Shown piece by piece: positions 23,699-34,602 of a DNA stretch of 64,000 nucleotides; position 1 is the stretch's first letter; the number at the start of each line of letters is the position of its first letter. This DNA is from Ilyonectria destructans (Eukaryota; Ascomycota; Sordariomycetes; Hypocreales; Nectriaceae). The translations under genes were made by a program, and so were the position numbers. The DNA is taken from NCBI GenBank assembly GCA_020740775.1, contig JAHEWK010000004.1, positions 3,534,001-3,598,000 of the forward strand, given 5' to 3'. Below the pieces are notes generated by a model. It was not told the origin of the DNA. It saw nothing but the letters and a program-made list of their open reading frames with translations, and did not search any database.

Positions 23699-24120
23699 TT
23701 TTCCTCACCTGATACCTACTGCAGAGAAAGCTCACATGAATTGGCCAACTCACCCATCATCATGATCACGTATTCGGCGTCGTTGATTACGTTAAGACTG
23801 GTGCTAAGATCATTAATCTCTTCAAGTAATTGATGTTGCACACAAACAGTACTCCTCGAAACGTCGAGGGTACACTGACATAACCTGTTGCCTTACATTT
23901 AAGGCGTAAATCTATACGCTGCTTGAACCCAAGTCTGGCCTAAGACGCGCCCGCACACCCATGTAGCTGAGTCATCATGGTGACGAGGCCTCGAAACATT
24001 TCTCCAATCGCTGTCTCCGTACTTTGTTACCTTGAAGCCTGCGTTGCATTTTATCCCTTATAATGTAAACTCCTATGAAGCGGATATACTCTCTCCGCCT
24101 GGCTTCGATACATTGAGAAA
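23699..24120. other. intergenic, regulator upstream region
   Basis: Upstream of the Zn2Cys6 gene. No gene was recognised. Confidence 0.35.
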
Positions 24121-25442
24121 ATGATACGGAACATCCGACCTCACAGTAAGTCGAGAAAAGGATGTCTCAACTGCAAGGTCAGACGTGTCAAGGTACCTCG
24201 TTGCAACTCCGCGAAGGCAAGAGGATGAAGCTGAATAGATGACAGTGCGACGAGTTGAAACCTATGTGCTCGGCTTGCGCTCGACGAAGCGATGCATGTG
24301 TCTACTTATCACGGATGCATCGGACGTCAAGCACACAGGGTTCCGATCAATCAACAGTCCCTTCCAGCACCATCCCCCTTATAAGGACCAGTGAACTTGC
24401 CTTCGACATTCACCACCAGGGACCTACAATTTTCGACTACGGCAGCAATCACTTGATGCAGCTCCGTCTCATGCATCATTACGGCACCACTACTGTAAAA
24501 TCCTTTGCTGTGGCTTTCCAGCTTCAGGAACGGCTGGTCCAGAGCCTGCAGGTAGACGTCCCTTCCTTCGCCTTCAAGCATTCGTTCCTCTTGGACACAG
24601 TTCTCCTCGTGGCCATGATTCACATGGCTAGCATGGAACCTCAGTCAGTCAACATGCTCGATGTGGCCACGTATCGAAATCAAGCTATCTGCGCCGTTCG
24701 CGCGGAGCTCGCTAGCATCTCAGACGAGAATATACGCGCCATCCGTATGTCGTCCCTATTACTAGGAGTCACATCCTTTGCCGCCGACCGGGTTATGGGC
24801 TACTCGGGAATATGGCTCACGAATTCCTTGGCCCTGACCATAGGCTCACGCACGTTTATGCCACACGGGACTGGTGATCAAGCCGACACGCATGCCGATG
24901 ATATGCAGCTTGGCGATCCAACGTGCAGTTTTGGAAATTTCCAGACCCTTTCATCAATTCCACTCAGCCTCCAAATGGCTCTTCAAATTAATGAAGAAGA
25001 AGATGATTGGGCATATTACGATGACCTCTATCTGGCAGCATCCGGCATTGGAAAACTGTTTGATTCACTACACCGGCCGCACACAAGATTGTCAATCGCA
25101 TTCGAGCTCAAATCCTGGCCATTCTTCTACGTCTCGGAAGGCTTTGTCCAACTGGCCCGTCAAGAACAACCAAGAGCACTGATAATCATGGCATATTATC
25201 TCGTGTTTCTTCAATACTTTCCAGCTGTCTGGCTGTATGAAGATGTCGTCAGGAAAGACATGGAGAAAATTGCCGAATCGCTGGGTCCCGAATGGCACGA
25301 ATACCTATCTGTCCCAATGGCGGCTGTGCTGATTGAAGGGGAATCTCTACTAACCGAATTTCTTCTTATGCAAGTGCCAAAAGGGACGAGAACTGGTTTA
25401 ACATTGGCTAGCATTTGTGATGCTACATATATGCCATCATGA
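24121..25442 (+). CDS. Zn2Cys6 transcription factor
   Basis: Two exons, 24121..24192 and 24246..25442, 422 residues. The 53-bp intron interrupts the zinc cluster, as is common in this class. Splicing gives the complete binuclear cluster with cysteines at 15, 18, 25, 32, 35 and 42 (spacing C-x2-C-x6-C-x6-C-x2-C-x6-C), preceded by KSRKGCLNC. The rest is a helical regulatory domain of the short fungal type (LMQLRLMHHY, LLVAMIHMASMEPQ), like the Upc2-related factors. It would act in the nucleus on CGG-containing sites. Its position between a Baeyer-Villiger monooxygenase and an RTA1 exporter makes these plausible targets, but no binding sites were established. Confidence 0.88.
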
Positions 25443-25920
25443 ATGTAACTACAGGGTTTTCATCATTTGCCATCTGTTTCAGAATGTGGATAGATGCGAG
25501 GCCCTTAATTAGATAATGTAGAATTAAGCAGTTCACGTAGCCTCGTCATGCTGTCAATCGAGGTATCTCAAAGGAGAACTTGGTCGACAAGAAGTAGGAA
25601 CGAACATATAATTGGCCATCAAATTAAATGCGCCACAGGGGAATGTGCTACGCGCTTCGGTAGGGAGCTTAGATAGTTGAGGCCATAGAGAGACTGCCTG
25701 GCATCTGTTGAGATCTTGATTAATACTGAAGGAGCATGATACGCAGAGCTTGAACCCCTGATCGGGTCGACGTGGGATTCGTCCTTGACGTGCCAGCGCA
25801 GGTGAGGTTGTTCTTCATTTGCCATGAAACACGCAATTAATTCTAGCCCTCAATATACAACTGACAAAAGGAAGAGCAACTAAATACCATCCGACCCCAT
25901 TGATAAAATATCCAACCCTG
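25443..25920. other. convergent 3' region, no gene
   Basis: Between the ends of the regulator and RTA1 genes. No coding signal was seen. Confidence 0.4.
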
Positions 25921-26811
25921 CTAAGACTCCATCTCCAAATCTTGGAGACGCATAATGGCCTTTTTGGTTGGGATGTAATTGGCAGGATGGAGAATGCCGA
26001 TGATAGCCACGGCCCCAAGCATCAATACCGAGTCGAGCATATAGAAGTAAGCCTCATGACTCGCCAGCGGTCCATCTCGATCAGTCGTATATTCGATGAG
26101 TCTGTAGAGAGAACGAACCAAGACCAGACCACTCGACATATACAAAACCATCATGACACCTCGCCACCCCTTGAAGGATTTTCCACTATCCTCCACGGGG
26201 AGTGACAGGGATGAGCGGCCGATGATTCGGACGTGAAATACGACAGCTGCCAAAGTGAAGAGGCCAAAGAAAACAATCTGCGCGGCGAGGCCAATCAAGA
26301 TGATCATCTTTCCCGTGTCAAATGTCTTCTGTTTGGAAAGGAGACCCCCTCCCATACACTGCATCAGGAACGAAATGACATCGCCAGCGACAAAAATTTT
26401 AGTCATCCTAGTAGGCTTGATGGGCGAGAGGGACGAGGCCCGGAGGAAGAGGATGAGGCGACTGAACACCATGTAGATAGAGGCAGCGAAGAGGGCAGGC
26501 GCTACTAGCAAGCATAAGCTCTGTATCATGAAAGGCGTTATGCTTGTAGGGTCGGATGAACTAAGGAAGCGGCCGACGTAACCGAGGGTCTCAACTGTTG
26601 AATAGCATATTAGTGACGCCATCTCAACAATTAGCTGGATTATTGGATGCTCACGGATGCAACCAAAAAGCAGAGGGATAAAATACCACGCTCGCCGGCT
26701 GAGAATGATGTATAGATGCCAAAGAGTCGCCAGGCCAAATGCAAGCAGGAATATCATAGCCGCTGCTGATGACGGCTTGTAGTTGTAAAGGTTGAACTCG
26801 TCGTCAGCCAT
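25921..26811 (-). CDS. RTA1-family membrane protein (lipid-translocating exporter)
   Basis: Read from the ATG at 26811 (MADDEFNLYNYKPSSAAA), a standard RTA1 start. The frame is open throughout, but I infer a 60-bp intron at 26654..26595 with a GTGAGC donor, CTAAT branch and CAG acceptor. Its length is a multiple of three and hides it in the open frame. Removing it gives the family motif FGCILETLGYVGR and a 276-residue protein with seven transmembrane helices. Other RTA1 landmarks are the segment after QSLCLLVAPALFAASIYM, the acidic site GDVISFLMQCMGGG, and RSLYRLIEY. Members protect against toxic lipids, sterol-acting drugs or azoles at the plasma membrane. Without splicing the protein would be 296 residues with an unusual insert. 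Longer upstream starts exist but add a non-family segment. Confidence 0.85.
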   Translation of the reverse strand: MADDEFNLYNYKPSSAAAMIFLLAFGLATLWHLYIILSRRAWYFIPLLFGCIREHPIIQLIVEMASLICYSTVETLGYVGRFLSSSDPTSITPFMIQSLCLLVAPALFAASIYMVFSRLILFLRASSLSPIKPTRMTKIFVAGDVISFLMQCMGGGLLSKQKTFDTGKMIILIGLAAQIVFFGLFTLAAVVFHVRIIGRSSLSLPVEDSGKSFKGWRGVMMVLYMSSGLVLVRSLYRLIEYTTDRDGPLASHEAYFYMLDSVLMLGAVAIIGILHPANYIPTKKAIMRLQDLEMES

Positions 26812-27710
26812 GGCGGATTGCTGACGGTCGAGAAATGCGTGAGAGGAAGCGCTAGAAAAAAATATGGAGAAGTAGACAGAAGTAGATGAATGTCGTTGAA
26901 GTTGAATCCAATATTGAAAGAACATATGGACTGTTCAGTTATATATCTTTATAATTGCATTTAACAGACCTTCTTCCCTCGAGCTCTTGGGCAACGACGA
27001 GGCCCTTGCACTCGGCTCCACATCTCGCATTTCGCATTTCGCATTTCGCATTTCGCATTCCGGTACGTACTTTAGCCCCTTACAGTAAGGCTCCAGTGAA
27101 CATATCCCCACCTCCTTTGTCTCAGCCTCTCGGACAATTATTATGGGGTGGCGCTTCCTTAGTTACTGCACATATCAATTGTAACACTCGTAAGAGGGCA
27201 AATCTAGCCAGGAGAGTCTCGACACCTATTTACTATGGAAGCATTCCCTAACCGAGGTCCGCCGTTCTGCCGGACCCACTTCATCACCTGCCAGGCCGGC
27301 TTGAAGCCGACCGCGATGTCCTTCGTGGTGACGGCACTAGCTTGGGCCGTATGCCCAGCAACAACACTGAGGAGGAAGACTATAGGTTACACTGTGCTTC
27401 TGTGATTATATACTTATTAATATAAGGAATAAGGAATTGTGTAGAAAGAATAGAATTACCAGTTATGGATAAATAGCTCACATAGTCTAAAACTAAGGGA
27501 GCACTTATGAGATCTTGAAACCGATACCTCCCTCGTAGCTTACAGTCAGAGGCTAGAAGTCATATATACCCCTACTGCCCTACTAGTCCAAGGCCTGGTG
27601 ATATTCTTCCAAGGGGTATCTCGGTCCAACACACTAGGCTTGTCAGACTAGCCTTGCAGCTATTAAAACGCCAATGTGCCGGTTAACATCACTCCACTAC
27701 ATTAAGCAGC
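26812..27710. other. intergenic with heptamer repeat and a possible secreted-protein relic
   Basis: It holds the 7-bp repeat listed separately. On the minus strand around 27385-27240 a short stretch reads like a signal peptide plus mature start (FLLSVVAGHTAQASAVTTKD), but stops lie close on the upstream side. No gene is supported. The block 27400-27480 is AT-rich. Confidence 0.3.
27021..27061. repeat. 7-bp tandem repeat (GCATTTC), about six copies
   Basis: Consecutive GCATTTC units run from 27027 to 27054, with diverged half copies at each end (CATCTC, GCATTCC). Confidence 0.85.
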
Positions 27711-29013
27711 TTAGTGGTGGGCCCTTCGGTTCTTGATTCCACGGCGCTTTAAGGACGAGCATCCTGGGCCCGCCTTAAGAGTGGAAGTGCTAGAGGCTGC
27801 AGCGATGGTGCGAGTGGCAGTAGTGAATGTGCTGGTAGAGGAGGAAGCAGCGGCGGCCGGTTCAGAGTCTGTGACCTCGCCAAAGATATCTGTCTGTGCA
27901 TCTGCAATGATTTATCCTGGTTAGAAAATGACCTCTTAATGCTAATCAATAGTGTCTGGTCAGCACGTACCATTCATATAACCCATGCGAGACGAGTAGG
28001 TGGGAACCTGCTCTCCTTGGGTCCACTCGACATTGTTTCCGGACCTCTGGAATGCCCCAATCATCTGCTTGGGGCCGACAACACCAGGACCGGGGACGAG
28101 GCTAGGAATCTTGGGGGTCTTGCCACCATTGGCATTGACAATGCGGCACTTGTGGGCGGCCATGTACATGTTCTGCATGCCGAATCCGTCGGGCACCCAT
28201 CTGCATTACACAGTTAGTCAAGTGAGGCGAGATCGAGGGTACAGCAAAGCGGCTTGGCATGGCCAGCACTAACCCTGTAACGCAGATGCACGATTCGCAA
28301 GCCGCCAGGTCGGGGATCTCGTAGTTGGCGACACGCTCAAAGGGAGTCTCTCGGGCAATGGACATAACAACCAAGTTCTCCATGGTGACATCCCAGATGC
28401 TGTCGACGTAGGCGATAGCAATGGAGGTTCCAGCAGCGGTGGACTTGTTCGCGGCGTGCAGGTTGGGCGAGTTGAGCCCGAGCGAGGAACTTACCAGCCC
28501 CTGGGCCACAACCTCGGGGTTGGTCACGGAGTACGGGATAGGGCGCTCATTCTCCTCCTTGCCATCGGCGTAGAAGCCGGTTGAGTCCTGCCAGTTGGCC
28601 CAGGGAACAGAGATCTGGGAGTTGGCCTGGATCTCCCAAACGCCAGTAGGTTCAGCAAGATGGCAGTTGCGGCCCTTAGATAGAAACCTGTAGAATTCGG
28701 TTTTAGCGAGACTTCTATGCGGCGAGGAATTAGTGGGATAGGTCCATGTGCATACCAGCTATCAAATTCAAGGTCGTGGAGAGGATCGAAAACGACGAGG
28801 CTACCATCGGTGAAGTTCGTTAGGGGTCCCTTGTAGGAGTTCTATCCAGCTGTTAGTTTCCATCGCACTCAATGCTATAATTGAAAGTGAAAAGATATAA
28901 AGGCTTGCCTCGGGACAGAACATGCCATCGGTGTAGGCGGCAAGATGTGCAGATGCCAGAGGCAGTGCGAAAGTAACGACTGTCAACAGCCTGCCGAGGG
29001 AGTATTGACGCAT
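27711..29013 (-). CDS. secreted LPMO-like protein with predicted N-terminal His
   Basis: Five exons: 29013..28909, 28841..28756, 28687..28274, 28200..27971, 27901..27711, giving 341 residues. The first intron appears to use a GC donor (GCAAGC) with an AG acceptor; the other three are GT-AG. A signal peptide (about residues 1-22) ends ASA, and the mature protein begins HLAAYTDGMFC. His is the first residue, as in copper lytic polysaccharide monooxygenases. Landmarks shared with an uncharacterised fungal secreted family are DPLHDLEFDSWWF-like text at the exon 2/3 junction, TSIAIAYVDS, the Cys-rich CESCICVTGWVPD and NMYMAAHKCR. The C-terminal ~60 residues are a Ser/Thr/Ala-rich linker with a basic end and no binding module. 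Function on plant or fungal polysaccharide is a guess. The DSWF spelling depends on the exon 2/3 splice. Confidence 0.75.
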
Positions 29014-31644
29014 GTTGGAATAAAAGAGTGGATGTAGATCAACTACAATGTAAAGAGTGTAAAATATGGAAATACCACGTGAAACAAGAAAGAGAGAATG
29101 GTGGTTGTCAATTCGAAAGAACCAGATGTGGCATACCTCAAGGTATCTTAAATACTACAGAGGATTCATGCTCTAATCTCATTCACACTATGAGACCCCC
29201 TCTGCAGCCTGAACAGACGCAGTTTAAACTACTATACGGCATTTAATTACTTTCCGAGATGTTTGAAACGGGCGGCTGAGATGTTTGAAACCGGAGCCTG
29301 GCTGGTGGACCCTAGCTGATGAGCCCCAGGGTTGAGGGATTTGGCCCCGCTGATCTACCCAGAGAGTGCTTAGCTGTACGGCCCATGCTGCCTGTCGGTT
29401 TCCAACTTTCTTTTCTTTGTATGGGACTTTTCCTTTAATGAGAACAATTGGCGCGCGACGCTGTCCCCGCGTATCGTCTCTTCCTTTAATACCGCTGTCG
29501 GATTTTATCAATACTGACTGCCACCCAAAGCCCGGGAAGCTATTGATCACGAATGAGGGCCAGCGCATCATTTGACTACACGCGGATTGTCACCGTAGGC
29601 AACTTTGTAAGTTCCTCGTGGTTCTACACACAATGAGAAAAGTAGCCGCCAAGAACCTACACGAAGGGTGCATCAGTTAGGGGGATATTATGTGAGCCTC
29701 TCGCGTTAGAGTATGTATACCGCTGAGCTTCACGGGCTCTGTGCGGTAATTAAGGAATGGTTCAGGGTCTTGAAGGATCTAGTGGTGATACAGGCCCCTG
29801 AACGGCGGCCGCCACAACTCTAGCGTCGTAACTTTTGCCGTCCCGGATCTCCAAGCGGCCTTAGCACGGGGTAGGGAGGACGAAGTACAAGCTAAATGAT
29901 GAACTAACGACGATCATATTCGACGCGTACTCCGTATCTTCCTAAGCAATAACACACCAGCTCGCCTACCATCTAACTCTTTATTTTAGGCCCCTGGCCT
30001 TCAGTCCGGCAATATCTGCCGCTAAACACCAGGCCACTCTGCACCCGCTGGGGGCTTTGACAAGGAAAGATCCCTGAGAACCGCTAGAATTAACGCCGCC
30101 TCTTCTTTTCCCCTTTCTAGTCGTAATGGCACCTTAGTAAGGTTTAGGTCAGCCACTATATCGCCCCATCTCGTGAGTAATCATGTTCCCCAGCTGAACT
30201 CCGAGACCTCGTCGAAACATGTCCGTCATTTTGGTCTATTCTTATGTCGCCAATCCGGACGCCTTTAGTTGAGCTACTGTATGAAGGCTGGGAATTAAGA
30301 ACAATGAAGCTAAGTAGTTAACCGAGACAGCCAGACTGGCATGTCAACTACGATATCGACCCCGATGTCGTTGGGATACAGTGCCTCAATATGTGCTATA
30401 TATCTTCTCCCTTGTACTGTCAACCGTTCCCGCTCCCCACGTTTAAGCCTTGAATCGCCAAGAATGACGCTCTCGTACATGATGACAAGAGCCTGACCTT
30501 TCTCTGCTTCTCTCTTGGTTCCATTGCCTTTAATCATGCACCTACTTGAGTGTGCCGCGATGCCCAATGGGTTGCAAACCTCCTTCCCTGGATCTTACGA
30601 TGGCAGGGGTGGGGGGCTGGGGCGGATCCATCGGAAGACAGTGGGGAATATCTCATCTCATCAGGGACTCTTAGGCATCAAATAAGAAGGAGCGTAGGTA
30701 AACTACCTACATGAGGCTTTTCAGCGCTTACAAATCGAAAAAGAAAAACGACTATTCTGCACAGGGGTTCGAATATGAACTGCCAAATTTGGCTTTCGTC
30801 CATCGAGCAGGCAACGCTCAAACACGACGGGCCATGGGTTTTGTGCGTCAGATGTAGCATAAGCTTGAAGGCAGCTTTCGGGAATTCAATGCCGGCCTGG
30901 CATCTTACGCTGCGGAACTTGCATTCAACAAGAGAAGCTTTCGATGATCTAGACGCTTAGCTAGCGGCCCGACTAGGCGGCTAGGACAGATCAATGTATT
31001 GACACCGCAGGCCCTCCTCCCTTCAAGCATCAAATGAAAGCAATAAGGCCGCTGAAGATTAAGTCCATGAGTGCGTTCGGAAGTTACGTACCATGTGTGT
31101 GGTCCTTGAAGGCTGTGACTTTGCAAGCTCGCATACAGGTGCCATGGTACTCAAAAACATCTTTAGGGTTGAAAACTAGGGCGAATAGCGCAAATAAGCT
31201 TATAGCGCTTGAAAAGGTTTGACTACCATCCCATGCCACGCTCAGGCCCGAAGCCCTATGATGAGGTCTGGCTGATCCTCTCCCCATCATTTCCATTGCC
31301 GTAGATGGTGACAATTGGAACAGCCAAAGCCAGAAGAAAGCGCAAAATTTGAGCTCTTTCCTATAGGTGTCTTCGGAAGATGCCGGTTTTCCGGTATTGT
31401 ATAGTGTTTAAGCACTGGCTTGCTCTTCTAGCTGCTTGCTCTTCCAGCTGCTTGTGCTCTTTAGTAAATAGCTACTATATAAAGTTTTTAATAGAATCAG
31501 TACTTATTTATAAAAGAAGATTACAAGAGATAAAGTTTAAGGTCTATGGGATGTAATTAATACAGTAGTAAAAATGCAATGTAATTCCACTGTACATTCT
31601 TGATTAGGTGTCTTTTCTCCATATCTATATAATATCCCTTATGG
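29014..31644. other. large intergenic gap (2.6 kb), nothing recognised
   Basis: Only short overlapping open frames occur on both strands (for example near 29224-29571 and 30310-30567), and none has a family motif. About 31430-31620 is AT-rich next to the HET gene 3' end. A short repeated motif, TAGCTGCTTGCTCTTC-like, occurs at about 31415-31460. Confidence 0.4.
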
Positions 31645-33423
31645 TTACATCTGTAAGATGGTATTCCAACTACATACCCCAGGTACATTTGAGCTGGTTT
31701 CAATATCACTAGAATCCTCATCTATCCAGTCCTCACTCATACCCCTCATCCGAGGGCGGTCTGAGGTAATAAATGTCAGAAAGACTCGACTTGTTGTGTT
31801 GATACTGACTTGATCACCAATTGCTATGCCGTAAGTTGAGTTACTTAAGCTTCGATCATCCTTGTATGTGTGAACTTCCCTCAATAGGCCATCGAGCAAA
31901 CCTTGTCGATGTGAATTGTCAGGTCCCCAAAATGTAGGTTGTAGGCCACGGCAGAACCGGAATATCCGATCAGTCGTTGAAGAAGTCTTAGCCCCCAGAA
32001 AGATCACACAGCCCTCTTTACCTTCCTGCCCTAATCTAAGAAGTGCTCCAGTAACCTTAGAACTGGAAGATAGAGGACGGGGAAGCATAAGCACACTCTT
32101 GGTAGTGTCTAATAAGTTTGGGGGATAAGACTCAGCTCCGATCAGGTCTTTTGTCCTCTCCATCAAACACACGCCGTCAAAAGACTTGAGAGACTTAGAA
32201 GATTGAAGATCCCGATCTAGCAATTTCCCCGTATCGTCTAGGACCAATATAAATCCTACTTCAGATTGGCTCACAGGAGTAGAGGTAGCCTCATGAATTG
32301 TTCGATCCTTTATCTCTGGCCTTGATCGAATAAACAGTGGTGGCTCGCATAGCTTCCATGAAGGATCAACAAACATTGGCATTGGCGGAAAGGAAATCCT
32401 CTCCATGACAAAATTGTCCTCGCTTAATGTATTGTCAAGATAACCTCTAATCGGCACACAGGCATGTCGTCCAGGGTGTTGGCTTTCGTGCTTTGCATTG
32501 AGGATGGCGAAGTAATATGACCAAGTCTGAATGAGCGGAAGGGTAATTGAAAGACCAGCATTTGTCATGGAGAATGTCCTTGTATTCCCAGCGCTCAATT
32601 TCGTCTGGATAAACCTGCCAGAATGCTCGAATGCTAATGGGCAGGGGGATAGCAAGCTAACCCAGTCAGAGGGGATTGAATGTATCCACGTCCAACAAAA
32701 GATTGTGTGATCGTTCGATGTCTTGATGATTTCTTCTTGCAGTCTGATAAAAGCCTTCGATCCCTCGCCATAGAGTAGGGGCATATTAATATCAAATATA
32801 CCTAGCATACAATAGGCACAGTCCTCAAGTCTGCTTGTAACTCTGCGGGACAGCCAAGACATTCTTTTGGCAATACTTGCATGTGATAGTGGTCGAGTCC
32901 CAGTCAAGAATTCGCCGCTAATTCGAGTCGCGGCAAAAATTTCATTGGCGAGCGCTGATCGAGTAGAAATCTTAGACCAGTCCTGGGCAAAAAAGAGCAG
33001 TTGACGAGGCGCTAGTAACTCCTGAAGAGTCCATCCACGGGTAAACCATCGACTCTCTTTAAAGCGCTTCTTGGTTTCCTCAGTTGAACCTGGGGGGACA
33101 TCGGCGAGATAGGCGTAACAGATGAATGCATCGCGATACCACGCGAACATTGAATTGATTGCCTCGCTTAACTCAGCAGAGCTTGATTTGTCGATGCAAT
33201 TGGTGTCCACCCATAAATAACCCAAATCATTCTTCACAGCCTGCTTGCAAGCCGCTTTGATCTTGAAGAATCCTTTTTTTTTAGATGCGATACTGAAATC
33301 TTGCCAATCTTGGAACGTGACTTCGTCTTCCTCCCATGTATGGGATAGAATTGCGTATCTTTCTGGAATTGGATGGCAGTAAAATTCCTCGAACTTTAGA
33401 GTTCGCGTATTGATAAGTCGCAT
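31645..33423 (-). CDS. HET-domain heterokaryon-incompatibility-type protein
   Basis: A single exon, 592 residues. I start at the ATG at 33423, giving MRLINTRTLKFEEFY, the standard opening of HET-D/HET-E-type HET proteins; a longer start nine codons upstream exists. The HET domain (residues about 20-150) shows its three blocks: YAILSHTWEEDEVTF, GYLWVDTNCIDKSSSAELSE with INSMFAWYRDA, and SRWFTRGWTLQELLAPRQL. The family region FDINMPLLYGEGSKAFIRLQEEI follows. The C-terminal half has no NACHT or repeat domain and no membrane segment. HET domains are TIR-like modules that trigger cell death after fusion of unlike individuals. Whether this gene does so is unknown. Confidence 0.92.
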   Translation of the reverse strand: MRLINTRTLKFEEFYCHPIPERYAILSHTWEEDEVTFQDWQDFSIASKKKGFFKIKAACKQAVKNDLGYLWVDTNCIDKSSSAELSEAINSMFAWYRDAFICYAYLADVPPGSTEETKKRFKESRWFTRGWTLQELLAPRQLLFFAQDWSKISTRSALANEIFAATRISGEFLTGTRPLSHASIAKRMSWLSRRVTSRLEDCAYCMLGIFDINMPLLYGEGSKAFIRLQEEIIKTSNDHTIFCWTWIHSIPSDWVSLLSPCPLAFEHSGRFIQTKLSAGNTRTFSMTNAGLSITLPLIQTWSYYFAILNAKHESQHPGRHACVPIRGYLDNTLSEDNFVMERISFPPMPMFVDPSWKLCEPPLFIRSRPEIKDRTIHEATSTPVSQSEVGFILVLDDTGKLLDRDLQSSKSLKSFDGVCLMERTKDLIGAESYPPNLLDTTKSVLMLPRPLSSSSKVTGALLRLGQEGKEGCVIFLGAKTSSTTDRIFRFCRGLQPTFWGPDNSHRQGLLDGLLREVHTYKDDRSLSNSTYGIAIGDQVSINTTSRVFLTFITSDRPRMRGMSEDWIDEDSSDIETSSNVPGVCSWNTILQM

Positions 33424-33650
33424 ATTGAAACGATGTGTGTCTCTGCTCAATTCAGGTCGCTACTGGAAGATTTGATGCACAACCTATAGGGATAAAAAAA
33501 GATTCTCACTTTTTTCCTTTCTTGCTTGAGAATCACATTGGTATTATTTTCCAATGTCTGACCAGCGGATCCCACGGTTTATATCAAATCAGCCTCAATT
33601 CGAGAGTGATGGAATTGCAGCGGTGTTGCAGCTTGAAAGTGGCTGTGGTA

Positions 33651-33720
33651 TGGCTATGTTAGTGGCTATGATTATGGCTATGTTAGTGGCTATGATTATG
33701 GCTATGTCGGTGGCTGCATA
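33651..33720. repeat. 24-bp tandem repeat, about 2.9 copies
   Basis: Identical 24-bp units TGGCTATGTTAGTGGCTATG+ATTA at 33651 and 33675, followed by a diverged third copy. Each unit itself contains two copies of TGGCTATG. It lies upstream of the HET gene start. Confidence 0.85.
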
Positions 33721-34602
33721 TTATCCGGCATTTGTAATTGGAAGCCTGGTCTAGAGGTGATGTTTATAATAGTGGCTGGGCTGAGAGGTGGTGGTGTAAG
33801 CAGAGACATTATTGACAAGGCATATTTCAGCCGAGAATCAGTTTAACATTCTGTCGCTTAACTAAGCGGTCTGGTCAGGCTGCTAGTGGTATGACAGTTA
33901 GTTCAAAAGTTTCAGTCGATTTGAGAAGGTAACTTACTTACCCTTTTACGTATGTACTGTAAATATTATCTATTGAATTTTGTAACGAGGCTGCTGGACT
34001 GTATATCAGGTCGACTTTTGCGGGGCAAAAGGCGGCTTACAGAGATTAGATTCACAAGAAGGGCGAGAACGACCTTTTTAAGCGCAAAAGGGGAGCCCGG
34101 TCTCACGACTGACTGGGGGCGCACTTGGAGCTCTAGCAAGACAAACAACAGGATCACATCCACCAGCTTCAGGAGCTCCTTGGTATCCCAGTATGGTCGA
34201 TGGCTGAACAAGACGCGGAAAGAGAAACCACGAGCAGATGGAGGCCGCCGGCATCGGGAGATCAGGGACAGAAGCGAATTTCGCAAGTGGTTGCAGCCGG
34301 ACCGGTCGGGAATGCTTATCATGACAGGAGTGAACAATGTAAACCTCACGCTAATCAAGTGGCAGTGCTAGGTACCCCTTTGCGCTCGATTTTCTCAAAC
34401 GACTGGGACGAGAACTAAGGGACCGTACACAGAGCGGGTAAGAGGAGGATGGAGGTCCTGATTTGGAATTTGAGATAGCACATGGTCCTCAAATGGGCAC
34501 CGTCTAGTCGGCTAATGACAGCGGAGGTGCTCTAACTCGAGGCCATCGCAATTTAGGAGCCGCTGATGCAACCCGCAAGCGGACATCGACCCGATCGAAT
34601 GT
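33721..34602. other. intergenic, no supported gene
   Basis: An open frame of 139 codons (33952-34371, plus) is rich in Arg and Thr and matches nothing I know. A competing frame in the same region gives HIHQLQELLGIPVWSMAEQD, also unrecognised. It may be a decayed element. Confidence 0.3.

Noticed and set aside
20706..26811. Naming a known meroterpenoid cluster from the Baeyer-Villiger monooxygenase
   Set aside because: No prenyltransferase, terpene cyclase or PKS lies in the window, so the resemblance of one enzyme is not enough.
30766..30780. GGGGTTCGAATA, which resembles a tRNA T-loop
   Set aside because: No matching acceptor, D or anticodon stems could be built around it. No tRNA gene is supported anywhere in the window.
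33952..34371. 139-codon plus-strand frame
   Set aside because: Arg/Thr-rich, no family pattern, and other frames in the same stretch are equally long. Not called as a gene.
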